From NCBI RefSeq assembly GCF_014360585.1, contig NZ_JACIXG010000007.1, positions 1 to 64,000 on the forward strand: DNA of 64,000 bases. Direction: 5' to 3'. Shown piece after piece: positions 8,753 through 17,670 of this stretch. The notes below the pieces were generated by a model. It made no database searches. It was given only the letters and a program-made list of their open reading frames with translations, and had not been told where the DNA came from. A program made the translations under genes and the position numbers. The DNA comes from Nocardioides sp. GTDB lineage: Bacteria; Actinomycetota; Actinomycetes; Propionibacteriales; Nocardioidaceae. Each line of letters begins with the position of its first letter. Position 1 is the stretch's first letter.

Positions 8753-9732
8753 TGCAAGCAAGGAAGTCAATTGCGAGCGCGTTGATTGTAGTATTCGTTG
8801 GATTGTCTTTCTTTCTCGCTGGTTGTTCGAGCGATAGCAAGGCTGAGATCGAAGCGATTCGCGCTTATGGGGAACTTGATTCCGGCAGGATCACAGAGGT
8901 CAAGGTTCCTAGTGGTATTCTCAAGTTTCGCGATGAACCCGTGGATTCTTTCCCCGACGAGGTTCGCTTTTCCAGTGACCCGGAAAGTGTAGTCCGTCTT
9001 GCGTGGTCTCTTGAGCGGTATTCTCCCGAGGTCGACGCACTCATGCATCCAGACGCTGCGGACGTGACGATATCGATTGCGTCAGGTGGCTCCAGCGCTA
9101 AATTAGTGAAGAGTGCCGACCAGTCCGAATCGCTTACGACTGGGATGGATTCCTTCTATCTTGGGATTCCACCCGGCGATAGCGAATTGGAACTCAAAGT
9201 GGACTTCGATGGAGTTGTCCAAACGGTTTCCCTCGGTGACCCGATCGATTCAAATGGATCTGTCATGGAGCAATATTCCTTCGCTGGCGGGGAATCCGCT
9301 GTTTCCTGTGCGCTCGACGATTTCGGTCGCGAAGGGCCAACGAGCTCTGAATTGGATTGCTCTGGTCAATACTTGAGGCTTCCCTATCTCGCTGAAAGGG
9401 GATGGGCGGCACCTGAGACTGAGTGGGTTGTGGCAGATGTCGAGCTAAGCGTTCCCTTGCGTTTGAACTCATCGACAGGCGGCGCTCCGCGGTTCGTGCC
9501 TGAGTCCGTCGTGGTCGGCGTCGATAGTTCGGCGGCTCCGGAAGATGCCGAGCCCATTGCAGTGGGCGACGGTAGATCGGATTCGGTCGAGTCTGTCTGG
9601 CGCACAAGCATTGGCCAGTCATTTTCGATCCCGCTCGAGGTCGAGCTTTATGCAAAGGTGGAGTCAGATTCGCCATCTGGGGGTGCCCCGGAGCAGCTTT
9701 ATCGGACAACCGGAGAGGTGGTTGTCAAGTGA
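8752..9732 (+). CDS. Lipoprotein at the end of the type VII-like operon
   Basis: A 326-residue lipoprotein: MQARKS, a hydrophobic segment, then a lipobox ending FFLAGC at about residue 25. The mature part looks beta-rich and is negatively charged, with no motif I can name. The ATG at 8752 overlaps the stop of the upstream gene (TAATG), so the last four genes form one tightly coupled operon (7064-9732). Composition falls to roughly half G+C here, the lowest of the window. The 3' end overlaps the convergent gene ending at 9699 by 34 bases. Confidence 0.75.
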   Translation: MQARKSIASALIVVFVGLSFFLAGCSSDSKAEIEAIRAYGELDSGRITEVKVPSGILKFRDEPVDSFPDEVRFSSDPESVVRLAWSLERYSPEVDALMHPDAADVTISIASGGSSAKLVKSADQSESLTTGMDSFYLGIPPGDSELELKVDFDGVVQTVSLGDPIDSNGSVMEQYSFAGGESAVSCALDDFGREGPTSSELDCSGQYLRLPYLAERGWAAPETEWVVADVELSVPLRLNSSTGGAPRFVPESVVVGVDSSAAPEDAEPIAVGDGRSDSVESVWRTSIGQSFSIPLEVELYAKVESDSPSGGAPEQLYRTTGEVVVK

Positions 9733-10280
9733 TGGCGCAGGTCGACGAGGCATGAATTGTATAGGCGCGCGGCGCTGACCATCTCAGTGCGCGAAGAGCT
9801 TCCGAGGAGACCTCTCTGGCTCCATCCGTGGGACCGGAGCCAGCCGAAGAGCGGGTCCTTGATCCGGCTGGTCTCGAAGGAGTAGATCACTGGCTGGAAG
9901 CCGACCTCGGGCTGGTCGCCGCCGGTTGAGGACCGGTTGAGACCGCCGAACTGGAACGTCCCGCTCTTCTCGACGCGTTTGCCGGCACGCCATTCAAGCT
10001 CGCCGCTGAGCTTGAAGCCGTCGTCGTCGGTGAACTCTGCCTTCCACTCGGCGGACCGGCGGGAGTCGCTGTAGTAGAAGGTCCCGTCGGACTCGTTGAG
10101 CGTGACGGTGAGACGGTAGGACTCGTCGGCATGAGTGACCTGGGTCGGATAGAGGCTCGTCACCTTGGCGATGTCCCACCAGCCGGTGATCTGGTTTCCC
10201 TGGGCGTAGTAGCTGAAGGGTTGATCCGGGAGGTTCAAGGTCACGATCTGTGGCAGCAGCTTTGCTAGCGGCGTTGGCAT
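9699..10280 (-). CDS. Hypothetical protein, possibly damaged C-terminus
   Basis: A 193-residue protein of unknown function, begun at MPTPLAKLLPQIV (10280), four bases after the stop of the upstream DUF4333-like gene. It looks beta-rich (YRLTVTLNESDGTFYYSDS) and has no signal peptide. After about residue 150 (FGWLRSHGW) the sequence becomes basic and low-quality and runs 34 bases into the convergent lipoprotein gene, as if the original end were lost by a frameshift at the island boundary. The N-terminal 150 residues are well supported by codon usage; the tail is not. Confidence 0.55.
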   Translation of the reverse strand: MPTPLAKLLPQIVTLNLPDQPFSYYAQGNQITGWWDIAKVTSLYPTQVTHADESYRLTVTLNESDGTFYYSDSRRSAEWKAEFTDDDGFKLSGELEWRAGKRVEKSGTFQFGGLNRSSTGGDQPEVGFQPVIYSFETSRIKDPLFGWLRSHGWSQRGLLGSSSRTEMVSAARLYNSCLVDLRHHLTTTSPVVR

Positions 10281-10284
10281 CGGT

Positions 10285-10848
10285 TCAGGCACCCTCGACC
10301 TCGATATGGAAGTCAACCGTCGACCCTTCGACTGCGGTCACCTCGACGGCGACGCCCAGCTCGTCAGTGCCCGCGGTGAGCGTGCACGTCATGGTTTCAC
10401 CGACCGCGCCGGCGAGATCGCCTGGGCAGTCGATCTCGTCGGGCTTCTGACCGACCTCCTCCTCGAGCATGGTGGAGATCCGTTCTTCGAGCTGGATCTC
10501 GTCGACTGTCGCCCCCGACGCACTCGCGTCCTTGGTGGCCTCAGCGACCTCGTAGCGGAATCTGAGGTCGGTGCCGTCGACCTCGGTGACGGTCAGTGTG
10601 ACCGGGATGTCGTCGCTGCCGTCCTTGATGACGCATTTCATGGTGGTGTCGGTCTTGCCCTTCAGATCGCCGGGGCAGTCGACCTCGTCGGGTTTGGTCC
10701 CCGTCTGGTCCTCGAGTGCCTGCGAGAGCTGGCTCTCGACATCTGCCTCGTCCATGGACCCGCCGATGTGGAAGGAGGCAGAACATGCTGTGGCGGCCAT
10801 GAGCACCGCGCCCGCGAATGCGCCCGAGATGGCGCGTTTGGCTGTCAT
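10285..10848 (-). CDS. Lipoprotein with two DUF4333-like repeats
   Basis: A 187-residue lipoprotein: basic start (MTAKR), hydrophobic core, lipobox around MAATAC. Two homologous repeats follow. Each has an amphipathic helix and then PDE(V/I)DCPGDL with a second cysteine in MKC or MTC, the pattern of the actinobacterial DUF4333 domain, where the two Cys probably form a disulphide. The repeats share the same layout (DQTGTKPDEVDCPGDL and EEVGQKPDEIDCPGDL), so the gene arose by internal duplication. It is likely anchored in the cell envelope; the biochemical role is unknown. Confidence 0.85.
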   Translation of the reverse strand: MTAKRAISGAFAGAVLMAATACSASFHIGGSMDEADVESQLSQALEDQTGTKPDEVDCPGDLKGKTDTTMKCVIKDGSDDIPVTLTVTEVDGTDLRFRYEVAEATKDASASGATVDEIQLEERISTMLEEEVGQKPDEIDCPGDLAGAVGETMTCTLTAGTDELGVAVEVTAVEGSTVDFHIEVEGA

Positions 10849-10895
10849 GAAGTCATGTAATCACTTTGAGATCGATCTTCGATCGTTTATTTCCA

Positions 10896-11708
10896 TCACC
10901 GGCCGCAGGCGTCATAGACGTACGCAGCCTCGTTCTGATCCACGAGGTCGCGGTCGCGGAGGATGGTGAGCGGAGCGCGTTCGGGATCGGCGCAGACGTC
11001 GGCGAAGGTGAGGTCTGCGCCCGTCAGGGAGTCGGGGTATTCGATCTGGAGCACGTGGTCGCCGTAGACGTCGGTGTAGGCGGCGCACTCGGAGTAGGCG
11101 CCGCACTCCTCGACGACCGCGAAGTCGAAGCCCAGTTCGTCGTGGGCGGGGCGGGCGGCTTCGGCGGCATTCTTCTGGGCGATCGCGAGACCGAGTTCGT
11201 GGGCGGCGGTGACATATGCCGAGGCCAGGGCGAGGGCGCCCTCTTGCGAGATGGCGTCGAAGCGGGTCCAGGTGTCGAGGTTGTCGATCTCGATGGCGTC
11301 GAAGCCCGCCTCGGCACATCCGTCGACGACCGGGGTGATCACCTCGAGGATCGACGCGCGGGCCGAGGCGGCGGAGGGATCGAGGATGAGCTCGTCGGGC
11401 CAGTCGGGATCGCGTACGGGACTGCCGGCGCCATCGCGAAGGATTGCCTCGGGGCGATCGGACCAGTCGGACCCGGGCTGGGTCTGGAAGCCGTTGACGT
11501 AGCAGACGTTGTAGGCGCCCTCGAGCGGGGCAGCGGAGGCGTCGCGTACGACGACGTCGATCGGGGTGCCGTCGGAGAGTTGTTCCGAGGTGCCGCCGAG
11601 CTGGTAGTCGAAGACGCCGTCAGTCGGTGGGAGCGCGACATCCGCTGCGGGGTCGGCAGCTGGAGAGGAGCTGCAACCCATGAGGGCGAACAGGGCCACG
11701 AACAGCAC
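10896..11708 (-). CDS. Secreted GH114-like (endo-alpha-1,4-polygalactosaminidase-type) protein
   Basis: A 270-residue lipoprotein with a lipobox at FALMGC. The mature protein has the TIM-barrel signatures of glycoside hydrolase family 114 / TM1410-like proteins: VCYVNGFQTQPGSDW, the acidic strand AGFDAIEIDNLDTW, and the later ELGLAIAQKNAAE and VEECGAYSEC. Family members cleave alpha-1,4-linked galactosamine polymers outside the cell; the substrate here is not proven. The GTG start gives a short N-region lacking basic residues. The frame stays open upstream, with basic codons, but without a good start codon. Confidence 0.8.
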   Translation of the reverse strand: MLFVALFALMGCSSSPAADPAADVALPPTDGVFDYQLGGTSEQLSDGTPIDVVVRDASAAPLEGAYNVCYVNGFQTQPGSDWSDRPEAILRDGAGSPVRDPDWPDELILDPSAASARASILEVITPVVDGCAEAGFDAIEIDNLDTWTRFDAISQEGALALASAYVTAAHELGLAIAQKNAAEAARPAHDELGFDFAVVEECGAYSECAAYTDVYGDHVLQIEYPDSLTGADLTFADVCADPERAPLTILRDRDLVDQNEAAYVYDACGR

Positions 11709-11757
11709 GAGGACCGGGCTGCCAACGGCAGCCCGGCCCTGCGTACGCGTGAGCGGA

Positions 11758-13365
11758 TCAGTGGAGAACCGTAGGAGCGGCAGCTCCGTGCTCGGCCTTG
11801 GTCTTCGGCAGGAACCACGCGGGGATGAGCGTGGCCAGTACCAGGATCGCGGCGATCACGAAGGTGGTCGAGAAGGCCTCGGCCATCTCGACCGGGATCG
11901 CCTTGAAGATCTCGGGCAGCTTGGCCGGGTCGAGGCCCAGCGCGGCGGCGGCCTCACCGACCTTCTGCTGGTTGGCCGGGTCGGTCATGAACTTCTCCAG
12001 GCCATCGGCCGGGACTCCGAGCTTGTCGGCGAGGTCACCTGCCGCGGAGACCGATTCCTTGCCAGCGAGGGCGTTGGTGAGCAGCACCGAGAAGAGCGCG
12101 GTGCCGGCAGAGGCGGCGACCTGCTGGACGATGTTCACCAGCGTCGTGCCTCGGGCGATGGTGTGCTCGCGCAGCGTCGCCTGGGCAGCGGCGAAGGTCG
12201 GCATCATCGTCGCGCCCATTCCGAGGCCCATGATGAACAGCGACCCGAGGAGATACCAGTAGGGCGTGGTGTCGTCGAGCTGCGAGAACATGAACATGCC
12301 CACCGCGATCGTGGTGAGACCGCTGAGGACGATCTTGCCCGGGCCCATCCGGTCCGCGAGCATGCCGGCGAGCGGCATCGTCACCATCGCGCCCAGACCC
12401 TGGGGCGCCAACAGCAGCCCGGCGTGGAGGGCGTCCTCGCCGCGTACCTGCTGGTAGTAGAGCGGGAAGAGCAGCGAGGCACCGAAGAACGCCATCGCGA
12501 AGATCGCCAGGGTGATCACCGCGACGGTGAGCTCCTTGTTGCCGAAGAGGCGTACGTCGATCAGCGGGTGGTCATTTCGGGACGACATCGCCCACGGTAC
12601 GAAGGCTGCGATCAGCAGCAGGCCCACGATCATGAACGAGAGCACCTTGGTGTCCAGCAGCGTGCCGGCCTCGGGGATCGAGGAGACGCCGTAGAGGAAC
12701 AGCGCCAGACCCGGGGACAGCAGGATCATGCCGAGGAAGTCGAAGGACTGCGACGGCTCGACGTGGTCCTTGGGCAGCGCGCGCCAGGCGTACACCAGAG
12801 CGACGGCGCCGATCGGGACGTTGATCAGGAAGATCCAGTGCCACGAGGCGGAGTCGATCAGCGCGCCACCGATGATGGGTCCGAGGATCGGGCCGAGAAG
12901 CATGGGCACACCCAGGATCGCCATCACGCGACCGACCCGCTCGGGGCCGGCGGCGCGGGTCAGGATGGTCATGCCGAGCGGCATCAGCATGCCGCCGCCG
13001 AGGCCCTGGATGACTCGGAAGGCGACCAGCATCGGCAGCGTGGTGGCCAGCGCACACAGCACCGAACCGAGCACGAAGAGCACGATCGCGGTCATGTAGA
13101 GGCGTTTGGTGCCGAACCGGTCTGCGGCCCAACCGGTCAGCGGGATCACCGTCGCCAGGGCGAGGGTGTAGCCGGTCATCGTCCAGGCCACCTCGGCAGA
13201 GGTGGCGTCGAACTCGCGCTGGAAGGTCTCCAGCGCGACGGAGACTACGGTGATGTCGAGGATCGACATGATCGATCCGAGCACGACGACGCCCGCGACG
13301 ATGAGCACGCTCTTGTCGAGGTGGTCGTCCGGCGTCTTCTCAGGCTTGGCAGAAGTTTCTGTCAC
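11758..13365 (-). CDS. DHA2-family (EmrB/QacA-type) MFS drug exporter
   Basis: A 535-residue major facilitator with about 14 hydrophobic segments. Motif A-like loops are visible after helix 2 (GWAADRFGTKRLY) and again mid-protein (GMLADRMGPGK), and motif C sits in GVPMLLGPILGPIIGG. This topology defines proton-coupled multidrug exporters of the DHA2 group. A long extramembrane loop lies between the last two helices (about residues 440-500). No local regulator gene is adjacent, so control is not apparent. Substrates are unknown. Confidence 0.92.
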   Translation of the reverse strand: MTETSAKPEKTPDDHLDKSVLIVAGVVVLGSIMSILDITVVSVALETFQREFDATSAEVAWTMTGYTLALATVIPLTGWAADRFGTKRLYMTAIVLFVLGSVLCALATTLPMLVAFRVIQGLGGGMLMPLGMTILTRAAGPERVGRVMAILGVPMLLGPILGPIIGGALIDSASWHWIFLINVPIGAVALVYAWRALPKDHVEPSQSFDFLGMILLSPGLALFLYGVSSIPEAGTLLDTKVLSFMIVGLLLIAAFVPWAMSSRNDHPLIDVRLFGNKELTVAVITLAIFAMAFFGASLLFPLYYQQVRGEDALHAGLLLAPQGLGAMVTMPLAGMLADRMGPGKIVLSGLTTIAVGMFMFSQLDDTTPYWYLLGSLFIMGLGMGATMMPTFAAAQATLREHTIARGTTLVNIVQQVAASAGTALFSVLLTNALAGKESVSAAGDLADKLGVPADGLEKFMTDPANQQKVGEAAAALGLDPAKLPEIFKAIPVEMAEAFSTTFVIAAILVLATLIPAWFLPKTKAEHGAAAPTVLH

Positions 13366-13399
13366 GGGTTGTCAGCCTACGTGCGGGTCGATAGGTTCC

Positions 13400-14134
13400 C
13401 TAGCCATTATTTGCGTTTGAACGGTGACCTGGCTCACCCGCTGGTTTCTCGCGGCGAGCGGCCCCGGCGAGCATGACGACCTTGACCACCCGGTAGATCG
13501 GGCGGATCAGCCAACCGGGCAGCGTGCCGTGCCGCTCCTCCTCCCAGACCCGCGCACGCGGGTGGGAGTGCAGGAGCCGGTCGACCAGCTTCGGCGCCTC
13601 TGCAGGCGGCGCACCCGCGAACACGTCGATGCGGCAGACATGCTTGATGTTGGCGTACCCGTACTGCGCCGGGTTGACCAGTCTCAGCGGTGCACCGTGG
13701 TCCCCGTCGAGCGGCCGGCCATCCAGCCGGTCGGCGAGCAGGACATCGTCGGCCAGAAGATCTTCCAGCTCCGCCACGAAATGCTCGCCGTCGAGGCCGC
13801 GCACCGTGACGTGGGTGACGATCGTGCCAGGTACGACGGCCGGTGCGACGTGCCGCCGATAGACGTCGGCGAAGGCGGCGCCCTCCCAGTGCAGGCCGGC
13901 CACGGACCAGCCCGCGACGCAGTGGAAGTCGGCATCGACGTCGTGACGACCGGCGCCGACGAGCTCGTCCACGGCGACCTCGACCGGCGCCGTGAGCGCT
14001 CCGCCGAAGACCACCGTCGGATGTTCGCCGAACGCCGGTGGGGGCTGGTCTATACGTCGGCCGAAGCGTGGGAAGAAGTCGATCCGCTTCTGGCCGGGCG
14101 GGAGGGCGGCGCGTGGGTGGGTGGTCTCAGCCAT
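13400..14134 (-). CDS. Sulfite-oxidase-family molybdopterin oxidoreductase
   Basis: A 244-residue molybdopterin-binding protein of the YedY/sulfite oxidase fold. The cofactor-ligating cysteine is in FHCVAGWSVAGLHWEG, followed by VTVRGLDGEHF and the substrate/cofactor-loop element DGDHGAPLRLVNPAQYGYANIKHV. No twin-arginine signal or membrane segment is present, so it is probably cytoplasmic, unlike YedY (MsrP). The chosen ATG (MAETTHP) is three codons inside the longest frame. It is divergent from the SNF2 gene with about 110 bases between. No dedicated haem or quinone partner is adjacent. Confidence 0.88.
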   Translation of the reverse strand: MAETTHPRAALPPGQKRIDFFPRFGRRIDQPPPAFGEHPTVVFGGALTAPVEVAVDELVGAGRHDVDADFHCVAGWSVAGLHWEGAAFADVYRRHVAPAVVPGTIVTHVTVRGLDGEHFVAELEDLLADDVLLADRLDGRPLDGDHGAPLRLVNPAQYGYANIKHVCRIDVFAGAPPAEAPKLVDRLLHSHPRARVWEEERHGTLPGWLIRPIYRVVKVVMLAGAARREKPAGEPGHRSNANNG

Positions 14135-14242
14135 GTCATCCACCGTGACAGTGCCCCGGCACGCCGCGCCTCAACCTTGGGGCGCGGCCACCTCATCCTC
14201 GAGGATGAGAAACCGTCGGCGGTGGCGGATACGGTCGTATCC

Positions 14243-16942
14243 ATGTCCTTCGTACCCGTGACCGGCCGCGCCGTCTTCCGGCCTGCGCAGCCGCCGCGGG
14301 ACTCGGCCGTGGAGTTCGTGGACTCCCGGCGGTCGGTGTCGTTGCCGATGCGGGCCGCGCTGCCGGTCCTGAAGAAGGCGTACGCCGCCTCCGACGTGCA
14401 TCCTTCGGTCGCTCTGGTCGCGTCGGCAGCCCATCTCGGACTCCGGTTCGTGGCCGCCGGGCAGCTGGAGCCCGGCGGTGGCTCGTGGGCGGTCCGCTAC
14501 AAGCCGGAGGACGACGAGCGGGTGCGGCTGCTGGCCGCGTCGCGCGCCTATGGCGACCTGGACGGCGAAGCGGCCGAGCTGCTGGTGCGGGAGATCGTGG
14601 CCGCGGTGGCGGACGCGGTGCCGACCTCGGCGCCCAAGGCCTCCGGGTCGGGGGCGTTCCGGGAGTCGCTGCAGACCCGGTTGGCGCGCTACCGGGCCGA
14701 TGAGGGGCCGGTGACGGCCAAGCTGCCCTCCTTGGTGCGGCTCTCGTTCCGGGTCGAGGCGCCGGAGGAGGATCTGCTCGAGGGATCGCTGACGTTGGTG
14801 CCGCAGGTGCACGACGAGGCCGACCCGCTGCACGTTGTCGATGCTGCGCGGTTGTGGGATGAAGAGGACGATCACGGATTCGGCCCGCGGGCGCGTACGC
14901 ATGCGCAGGTCGCTCTCCGGGGAGCGGCCGAGGCCTGGCCGGTCCTCGACCGGCTGCTCGATCTGCCTGTGCCCTCCTCGGTGACCCTGTCGACCGATGA
15001 GGTCGTCGGGCTGCTCGAGGACGGCGTCGAGTGGCTCAAGGAGCGCGGCGTCGACGTCCTCTGGCCGCGGTCTCTTTCACGGGACCTGACCACGTCGGTC
15101 GCGGTCGACCGGGTGCCGTCCTCCTCGACCGCCGCGCGCGAGGACCTGATGCGGGAGTCGCCGCTGGGTGAGAAGGGCCTCTTCGCCTTCCAGTGGCAGA
15201 TGGCGCTCGGTGGCGAGCCGCTCGATGCCGCCGAGATGGACGCCCTGGCGATGGCCGCGGGGCCGATTCTGCGGCTGAGAGGGGCATGGGCGGTCGTCCA
15301 TCCTTCGGTTCTGCGGCGGGCGCGCAAGCGGCTGCTCAAGCGGATCAGCGGCGTCGAGGCGCTGGCTGTCGCCCTGACCGGCCAGGTGCCGGAGGAGGTC
15401 ACCCAGGCCGCGCCCGGCGAGAAGGTGATCATCGGAGCCTCGATCGCGCGCCTCCGCGACGAGGTGATCGCGGCGACCTCGGGGCCTGCTGTCGAGGTGC
15501 CCGCCGGTCTCCAGGCCACGCTGCGGGGCTATCAGGTCGAAGGGCTGACCTGGCTCGCCGGCATCACCTCGCTCGGGCTCGGTGGCTGTCTGGCCGACGA
15601 CATGGGGCTCGGCAAGACGCTGATGACCATCGCGCTCCACCTCCATCGTCAGAAGGAGCACGCAGGCCCGACCCTGGTGGTCTGCCCGGCGAGCCTGCTG
15701 GGCAACTGGGAGGCCGAGATCGCCCGGTTCGCGCCCGAGGTGGAGGTGCGCCGCCACCACGGCGCCGAGCGCGACGCCGAGGGTGCGAGCGGCGTGGTGC
15801 TGACGACGTACGGGACCATGCGGCGCGATGTCGAGCTGCTCTCGGCGGTGCCGTGGGGGCTCGTCGTCGCCGACGAGGCGCAGCATGTGAAGAACGCCGC
15901 CTCGGCGACGGCGAAGGCGCTCCGCGAGATCCCCTCGCACGCCCGGGTGGCGCTGACCGGCACCCCGGTGGAGAACAACCTGACCGAGCTGTGGGCCCTG
16001 CTCGACTGGTGCGTGCCGGGTCTGCTGGGCAGCCGGCTGGCCTTCCGTCGCGCCTGGGCGAGCCAGATCGAGGCGGGCGCGGACGTCGGGAAGGCGAAGG
16101 AGTTCTCCGCGCTGGTCGGCCCGTTCCTGCTGCGGCGGCGCAAGTCGGACCCCGGAGTGGCTCCCGAGCTGCCGCCCAAGACCGAGACCGACCACCTGCT
16201 GACGCTGACGCGGGAGCAGACCGTGCTCTACGAGGCCTACGTGCGCGACGCGATGGCCCGGATCGAGCGGCTCGACGCCGACGACCCGCAGCGGCGTGGG
16301 CTCGTGCTCAGCCTGCTGACCGGGCTCAAGCAGATCTGCAACCATCCGGCACAGTTCTTGAAACAGGAGGGCGGTCGGATCACCGGACGGTCGCAGAAGG
16401 TCGACCTCCTCGACGAGCTGGTCTCGACCGTCCTCGCGGAGTCGGGGGCGGTGCTGGTCTTCACGCAGTACGTCGCGATGGCCCGTCTCCTCGAGGCCCA
16501 CTGGGCTTCCGCGGGCGTCGCCCACCAGTTCCTCCACGGCGGAACCCCGGTGAAGGAGCGCTCACGGATGGTCGAGCGGTTCCAGGACGGCGAGGTACCG
16601 GTCTTCCTGCTCTCGCTCAAGGCGGGCGGCGTCGGGCTCAACCTGACCCGTGCCGACCACGTGATCCATGTCGACCGCTGGTGGAACCCGGCGGTCGAGG
16701 ACCAGGCCACCGACCGGGCCCACCGCATCGGCCAGACGCGTACTGTCCAGGTGCATCGGCTCATCACCCAGGGCACCGTCGAGGAGCGCGTCGCGGAGCT
16801 GCTGCAGCGCAAACGGGTCCTGGCCGACGCGGTCCTCGGAGGCGGCGAGGCCGCGTTCACCGAGCTGTCCAACGCCGAGCTCCGCGAGCTGGTCAAGCTC
16901 GGTCCTCAAAAGCGCCAGAAGCGCCGCCGGATCGCCTCATGA
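14243..16942 (+). CDS. SNF2-family DEAD/DEAH helicase
   Basis: An 899-residue SWI2/SNF2 ATPase. The N-terminal 400 residues form the bacterial SNF2-associated region. The motor follows: Walker A in DDMGLGKT (about residue 454), Walker B in VVADEAQHVKN (about 544), motif III TGTPVENNLTELW, and the C-terminal RecA lobe with LSLKAGGVGLNLTRADHVIH and DRWWNPAVEDQATDRAHRIGQ. Such enzymes translocate on DNA and remodel protein-DNA complexes. The start (MSFVPVTGR) is set by homology: open frame extends about 270 codons upstream but is shadow of the opposite-strand oxidoreductase. It is followed 7 bases later by its SWIM partner. Confidence 0.93.
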   Translation: MSFVPVTGRAVFRPAQPPRDSAVEFVDSRRSVSLPMRAALPVLKKAYAASDVHPSVALVASAAHLGLRFVAAGQLEPGGGSWAVRYKPEDDERVRLLAASRAYGDLDGEAAELLVREIVAAVADAVPTSAPKASGSGAFRESLQTRLARYRADEGPVTAKLPSLVRLSFRVEAPEEDLLEGSLTLVPQVHDEADPLHVVDAARLWDEEDDHGFGPRARTHAQVALRGAAEAWPVLDRLLDLPVPSSVTLSTDEVVGLLEDGVEWLKERGVDVLWPRSLSRDLTTSVAVDRVPSSSTAAREDLMRESPLGEKGLFAFQWQMALGGEPLDAAEMDALAMAAGPILRLRGAWAVVHPSVLRRARKRLLKRISGVEALAVALTGQVPEEVTQAAPGEKVIIGASIARLRDEVIAATSGPAVEVPAGLQATLRGYQVEGLTWLAGITSLGLGGCLADDMGLGKTLMTIALHLHRQKEHAGPTLVVCPASLLGNWEAEIARFAPEVEVRRHHGAERDAEGASGVVLTTYGTMRRDVELLSAVPWGLVVADEAQHVKNAASATAKALREIPSHARVALTGTPVENNLTELWALLDWCVPGLLGSRLAFRRAWASQIEAGADVGKAKEFSALVGPFLLRRRKSDPGVAPELPPKTETDHLLTLTREQTVLYEAYVRDAMARIERLDADDPQRRGLVLSLLTGLKQICNHPAQFLKQEGGRITGRSQKVDLLDELVSTVLAESGAVLVFTQYVAMARLLEAHWASAGVAHQFLHGGTPVKERSRMVERFQDGEVPVFLLSLKAGGVGLNLTRADHVIHVDRWWNPAVEDQATDRAHRIGQTRTVQVHRLITQGTVEERVAELLQRKRVLADAVLGGGEAAFTELSNAELRELVKLGPQKRQKRRRIAS

Positions 16943-16949
16943 GCACCCG

Positions 16950-17636
16950 ATGAGCTCGGTGCTGACCTTCGCCCGCGAGCCGCACCGGCGCGGCATGGTG
17001 CGGGTCGAGTCGTGGTGGGGGCGGGCGTTCCTGAGGGCGATCGAGGAGCTGGCGTACGACGAGACCCAGCTCTCCGGCGCCCGGTCGCTCGCCCGCTCGG
17101 GGCGGATCGGCGGGCTGGTCATCGAGGCCGGTCGGTTCGCGGCGGCGGTCGAGGACGAGCGCGGGCTGTGGACCGTGACCGGCACGGTGCCGGTGCTGTC
17201 CGGTGACGCCGTCACCGCGCTGTCGGAGGTCGTCGGTGCCACAGTCGAGCGGACCGAGGCGCTCCTATCCGGCGAGCTGCCGCTCGACGTGGCCGAGCAT
17301 GCCGAGGAGGCGGGGGTCGAGCTGGTCCCGTACGGCGAGGAGCTCACGGTGGCCTGCACCTGCGGCTACTGGCATGTGGTGTGCGGCCACTCGCTCGCGG
17401 TGATGCATCAGCTCTGCTGGACCGTCGACCGCGACGCGTCCGTCCTGCTTCATCTGCGCGGAGCGGAGCGTGACGAGCTCCTCGATCAGCTGCGTGACGG
17501 GATGCGCAGGCACCGGCCGGCGGGGCCCGCCGCCGCCGATGTCGCCATGACCGGCGAGTCGTCCCGAGATCAGGTCGACGACGTCGAGATCGCGCTCGAC
17601 GCGGTGCTCCGGGCACGTCACCTGCTCGAGGAGTGA
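16950..17636 (+). CDS. SWIM zinc-finger protein
   Basis: A 228-residue protein with a central SWIM zinc finger: CTCGYWHVVCGH (about residues 135-147), giving the CxCxnCxH ligands. The N-terminus (FAREPHRRGMVRVESWWGRAF) is the conserved opening of proteins encoded next to bacterial SNF2 helicases. SWIM domains bind DNA or protein partners, and the pairing suggests a two-subunit DNA-dependent complex with the upstream helicase. The ATG at 16950 lies 7 bases after the helicase stop. The C-terminal 60 residues are helical and acidic. Confidence 0.88.
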   Translation: MSSVLTFAREPHRRGMVRVESWWGRAFLRAIEELAYDETQLSGARSLARSGRIGGLVIEAGRFAAAVEDERGLWTVTGTVPVLSGDAVTALSEVVGATVERTEALLSGELPLDVAEHAEEAGVELVPYGEELTVACTCGYWHVVCGHSLAVMHQLCWTVDRDASVLLHLRGAERDELLDQLRDGMRRHRPAGPAAADVAMTGESSRDQVDDVEIALDAVLRARHLLEE

Positions 17637-17670
17637 GATGCCCATGGAGCCCACGCGATAACCTCATGCA

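Noticed and set aside
11680..13476. Long plus-strand open frame across the DHA2 exporter
   Set aside because: It is the antisense of an unmistakable transporter. Its amino-acid composition (Arg, Gly, His, Asp, Glu) is that of a high-GC shadow frame.
13424..14242. Very long open frame upstream of the SNF2 gene
   Set aside because: It covers the opposite-strand molybdopterin gene, reads as its antisense shadow and has no motif. The helicase begins at 14243.
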